DNA of 64,000 nucleotides from Hymenobacter duratus (GTDB lineage: Bacteria; Bacteroidota; Bacteroidia; Cytophagales; Hymenobacteraceae). The stretch is from contig NZ_JACWZZ010000001.1 in the NCBI RefSeq assembly GCF_014698995.1, positions 1,322,501 to 1,386,500 of the forward strand, given 5' to 3'. Every line of letters begins with the position of its first letter. Position 1 is the first letter of the stretch. The translations under genes and the position numbers were made by a program. The notes under the pieces were generated by a model. The model had not been told where the DNA came from. It did no database searches and worked only from the letters and a program-made list of their open reading frames with translations. Positions 62,140 to 64,000 of this stretch are shown here, one piece after another.

Positions 62140-62202
62140 TGGGGAGGAGGGTAAGCGTTTGGAAATGAGGAGAAACCGGATACGGTCCGGGAAAAACGGA
62201 CA

Positions 62203-62232
62203 CAAAGTTACCGCCTTTCAGCGTATTTGCAA
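62203..62232 (-). promoter_or_regulatory. Canonical promoter of the rplM operon
   Basis: On the minus strand TTG (62232-62230), a 19-nt spacer and TAACTTTG (62210-62203) fit the Bacteroidota -33/-7 consensus exactly. The start should lie near 62196, giving a leader of about 57 nt before rplM. Confidence 0.8.
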
Positions 62233-62332
62233 GGGCAATAGTAATATTTGTGCCTGAGTAGCACCTACTTTGGTATCAGTAGCAGGATACCGAAAAACCG
62301 CTAACCCAGCCTGTGCTACTCGCTTTTTGAGC

Positions 62333-63046
62333 TTACTGATACTGCCGAAGCGTATCCACCAGAACCCGAAAATCCTTGGGGTAAGGGGCTTCAATGGTAA
62401 TGCTTTCACCATCCATTTTGGCGAAAGTGAGGCTGGCGGCGTGCAGCGCGAAACGCTTGATGAACGGTTGTTCCTCCTCGCCCTCCTTCATGTTGAATTT
62501 CTTTTTCAGCGAAGACAAATAGAATTCTTCGCCACCGTACATCGTGTCGCCGATGATGGGAGCCTGCAGATAGGCTAGGTGCAACCGGATCTGGTGCATG
62601 CGACCAGTGATGGGCTGGCACTCCAGCAACGTGTGCTTGGCGTAGGTTTCCAGCGTGCGCACCAGTGTCACGGCGGGCTTGCCCTTGAATGCCAGACGAG
62701 CCTTTCCTTTGGTGGTTGTTTCAATGCTTCGCTCCACGCGCAGACCTTCGTACTCATGTACGCCCCAGGCAGCGGCGTGGTACACTTTCTTCACCTTGCG
62801 GTCTTCGAACTGCATAGCCAAGTGGCGGTAGGCCGCCGGGTTCTTGGCTAGCGCCAGTGAGCCGCTGGTTTCCTTATCGAGTCGGTGGCAGGCTTGCACA
62901 TCGTCGTATTGCTCGCGGGCCAGACGCAGGATATTGAGCGCACCGCCAAACCGTTCGTCGAGCGTGGCCAGAAAAGGAGGTTTGTTGATGACGATATAAT
63001 CTTCGTCTTCAAACAGAATCAGGTCTTGGAAATCGGGTAGCTTCAT
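62333..63046 (-). CDS. RluA-family pseudouridine synthase
   Basis: A 237-residue enzyme that isomerises uridine in RNA. The catalytic Asp57 is in HRLDKETSG; DYIVINKPPFLATLDE precedes it, and RMHQIRLHLAYLQAPIIGDT with MYGG closes the core. There is no S4 domain in front, so it is shorter than RluD. It targets rRNA or tRNA; the exact site cannot be read. Its promoter element ends 10 nt before the ATG, so the mRNA leader is very short. Confidence 0.95.
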   Translation of the reverse strand: MKLPDFQDLILFEDEDYIVINKPPFLATLDERFGGALNILRLAREQYDDVQACHRLDKETSGSLALAKNPAAYRHLAMQFEDRKVKKVYHAAAWGVHEYEGLRVERSIETTTKGKARLAFKGKPAVTLVRTLETYAKHTLLECQPITGRMHQIRLHLAYLQAPIIGDTMYGGEEFYLSSLKKKFNMKEGEEEQPFIKRFALHAASLTFAKMDGESITIEAPYPKDFRVLVDTLRQYQ

Positions 63047-63056
63047 AAAGAGGCTA

Positions 63057-63064
63057 CAAAGGTA
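63057..63064 (-). promoter_or_regulatory. -7 promoter element for the pseudouridine synthase gene
   Basis: TACCTTTG on the minus strand is a full match and ends 10 nt before the ATG at 63046, predicting a leader of only a few bases. Confidence 0.55.
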
Positions 63065-63126
63065 ATGGATTGAGAGGAGCGGGTAAGCACCTTGGTATGC
63101 GCCAAGTGTCCGTTCCTGCTCTATAG

Positions 63127-64000
63127 CTATTCACCTATGGCCTTATCGGCAAGTATCTGGGGCGGTGACGGGGTGCGGGGTTTGGGCAGTTTGAACTCCA
63201 ACGTAGTGCCCTGCCCCATTTCGCTTCGCACCCGAATGACGGACTTGTGCGCCTCCACGATGTGCTTGCTGATGGCCAGTCCGAGGCCCGAACCGCCGGA
63301 GTCACGGGAGCGGCTCTTGTCGATACGATAAAACCGCTCAAAAATGCGGTTGAGGTGCTGTTTGGGAATTCCTTCGCCATCATCACGGACACTGATACGG
63401 ACGCTTTTGCCGCTTTCCACGAGGCTCACGACGACATGACCGTTTTCGCGCCCATACTTAATGGCATTGTCGATGAGGTTGATAAGTACTTGCCGGATGC
63501 GGCTACGGTCGGCCAGCACCCGAACGCCGGTTTGCGGCGCAGTAGGCGGGAATATTTCCAGGCGCACGGCCCGTTGGCTTGCTTTTAGCTCCAGTTGTTC
63601 AAAGATGTCCTGCACCAGTTCTGCCACGTCAAAACTCTGGCGGCGCATCCGGACTACCCCCTTTTCCAGCTGCGAAATGGTTACCAAGTCTTGTACCAGC
63701 GTGTCAAGAGCATCGAGGCTGGTGGCGGCTTTGCGAAGGAATTTGGTGCGTACAAACTCGTCGATGTCATCATCATCCAGCACGGTATGCAGAAACCCCT
63801 GCGCCGCGAATATGGGCGTTTTGAGTTCATGCGAAACGTCGGCCAGAAACTCGCGGCGCAGGGCCTGCAGGCGCTTCAGTTCATCTATTTCCTGCTGTTT
63901 GCGCTGGGCCATGTCTATGATTTCCTCTCGCATGCGCTTGAGGGGTTCCGGGCGGAACAAAAACTTGTTCGACATGCGGCGGAACTCCTTGCGCTTAATT
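63127..64000 (-). CDS. Sensor histidine kinase, C-terminal part (cut by window end)
   Basis: The frame is open to the window edge, so the N-terminus (probably sensor and HAMP regions) lies outside. The visible ~290 residues include a coiled coil, HisKA with phospho-His in FLADVSHELKTPIFAAQG, and HATPase_c with N box NLIDNAIKYG, G1 RDDGEGIP, F box IFERFYRIDK and G2 SGGSGLGLAISK. This is the PhoR/SenX-like type of kinase. An internal ATG at 63975 exists, but the codons upstream (KRKEFRR) read like continuing protein. Its response regulator should lie beyond the window. Confidence 0.93.
   Translation of the reverse strand, partial: IKRKEFRRMSNKFLFRPEPLKRMREEIIDMAQRKQQEIDELKRLQALRREFLADVSHELKTPIFAAQGFLHTVLDDDDIDEFVRTKFLRKAATSLDALDTLVQDLVTISQLEKGVVRMRRQSFDVAELVQDIFEQLELKASQRAVRLEIFPPTAPQTGVRVLADRSRIRQVLINLIDNAIKYGRENGHVVVSLVESGKSVRISVRDDGEGIPKQHLNRIFERFYRIDKSRSRDSGGSGLGLAISKHIVEAHKSVIRVRSEMGQGTTLEFKLPKPRTPSPPQILADKAIGE

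Overview
The window is chromosomal DNA of a high-GC member of the Bacteroidota, most likely a Hymenobacter-like cytophagale. The evidence is direct: secreted proteins end in type IX secretion (T9SS) sorting domains, several genes have the Bacteroidota promoter element TAnnTTTG, Shine-Dalgarno sequences are largely absent, and there are TonB-dependent receptor, DUF3857/transglutaminase and SPOR-lipoprotein families. I see no rRNA, tRNA, CRISPR array, insertion sequence or prophage. Nearly all of the window is dense protein coding with clear intrinsic terminators.

Layout. 1-10.2 kb: end of a UDP-galactopyranose mutase gene, secA, deoC, a SPOR lipoprotein, an M20 amidohydrolase, an Hsp20 chaperone and an HtrA/Deg protease. 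10.3-17.2 kb: a pectin island with a PL1 pectate lyase, a multidomain CE8 pectinesterase, a frameshifted relic that looks like the end of another pectate lyase, and a divergent secreted protein that carries the same unnamed domain found inside the pectinesterase. Both ends of the island have near-identical AACGTT-type operators, so the two outer genes are probably co-regulated by an unlinked LacI-type factor. 17.3-31.3 kb: a semialdehyde dehydrogenase, an ECF sigma/anti-sigma/DUF4097 operon, a PPC-domain protein, a giant TPR + MORN_2 repeat protein overlapping a transglutaminase, and a paralogue of that transglutaminase that has lost all three catalytic residues. 31.3-44.8 kb: a TIMP-like secreted protein, a diadenylate-cyclase-domain protein with a large unknown N-terminus, a duplicated TonB-C protein, a 2-aminomuconate-deaminase-like RidA protein, lipoproteins, a membrane-bound MutS homologue, a bestrophin, a cyanophycinase and a FUSC/YccS membrane protein.

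44.8-64 kb: an iron-type TonB-dependent receptor with a Fur-like palindrome over its promoter, a NarL-type response regulator with a 7TMR-DISM histidine kinase, an S9 peptidase with an Ala/Asp-rich insertion, a divergent YeiE-YeiH-like LysR/exporter pair, two small genes of 58 and 41 codons, a SHOCT-TM protein, a DUF3089 hydrolase, the ribosomal operon rplM-rpsI-rpsB-tsf (minus strand, with a canonical promoter and an internal attenuator-like hairpin), an RluA-type pseudouridine synthase and the 3' part of a histidine kinase cut by the window edge.

The points most worth following are the shared pectin-island domain and operator, the diadenylate cyclase with a variant RHR motif, the active/inactive transglutaminase pair beside the MORN protein, and several promoters placed so close to start codons that the mRNAs should be leaderless or nearly so.
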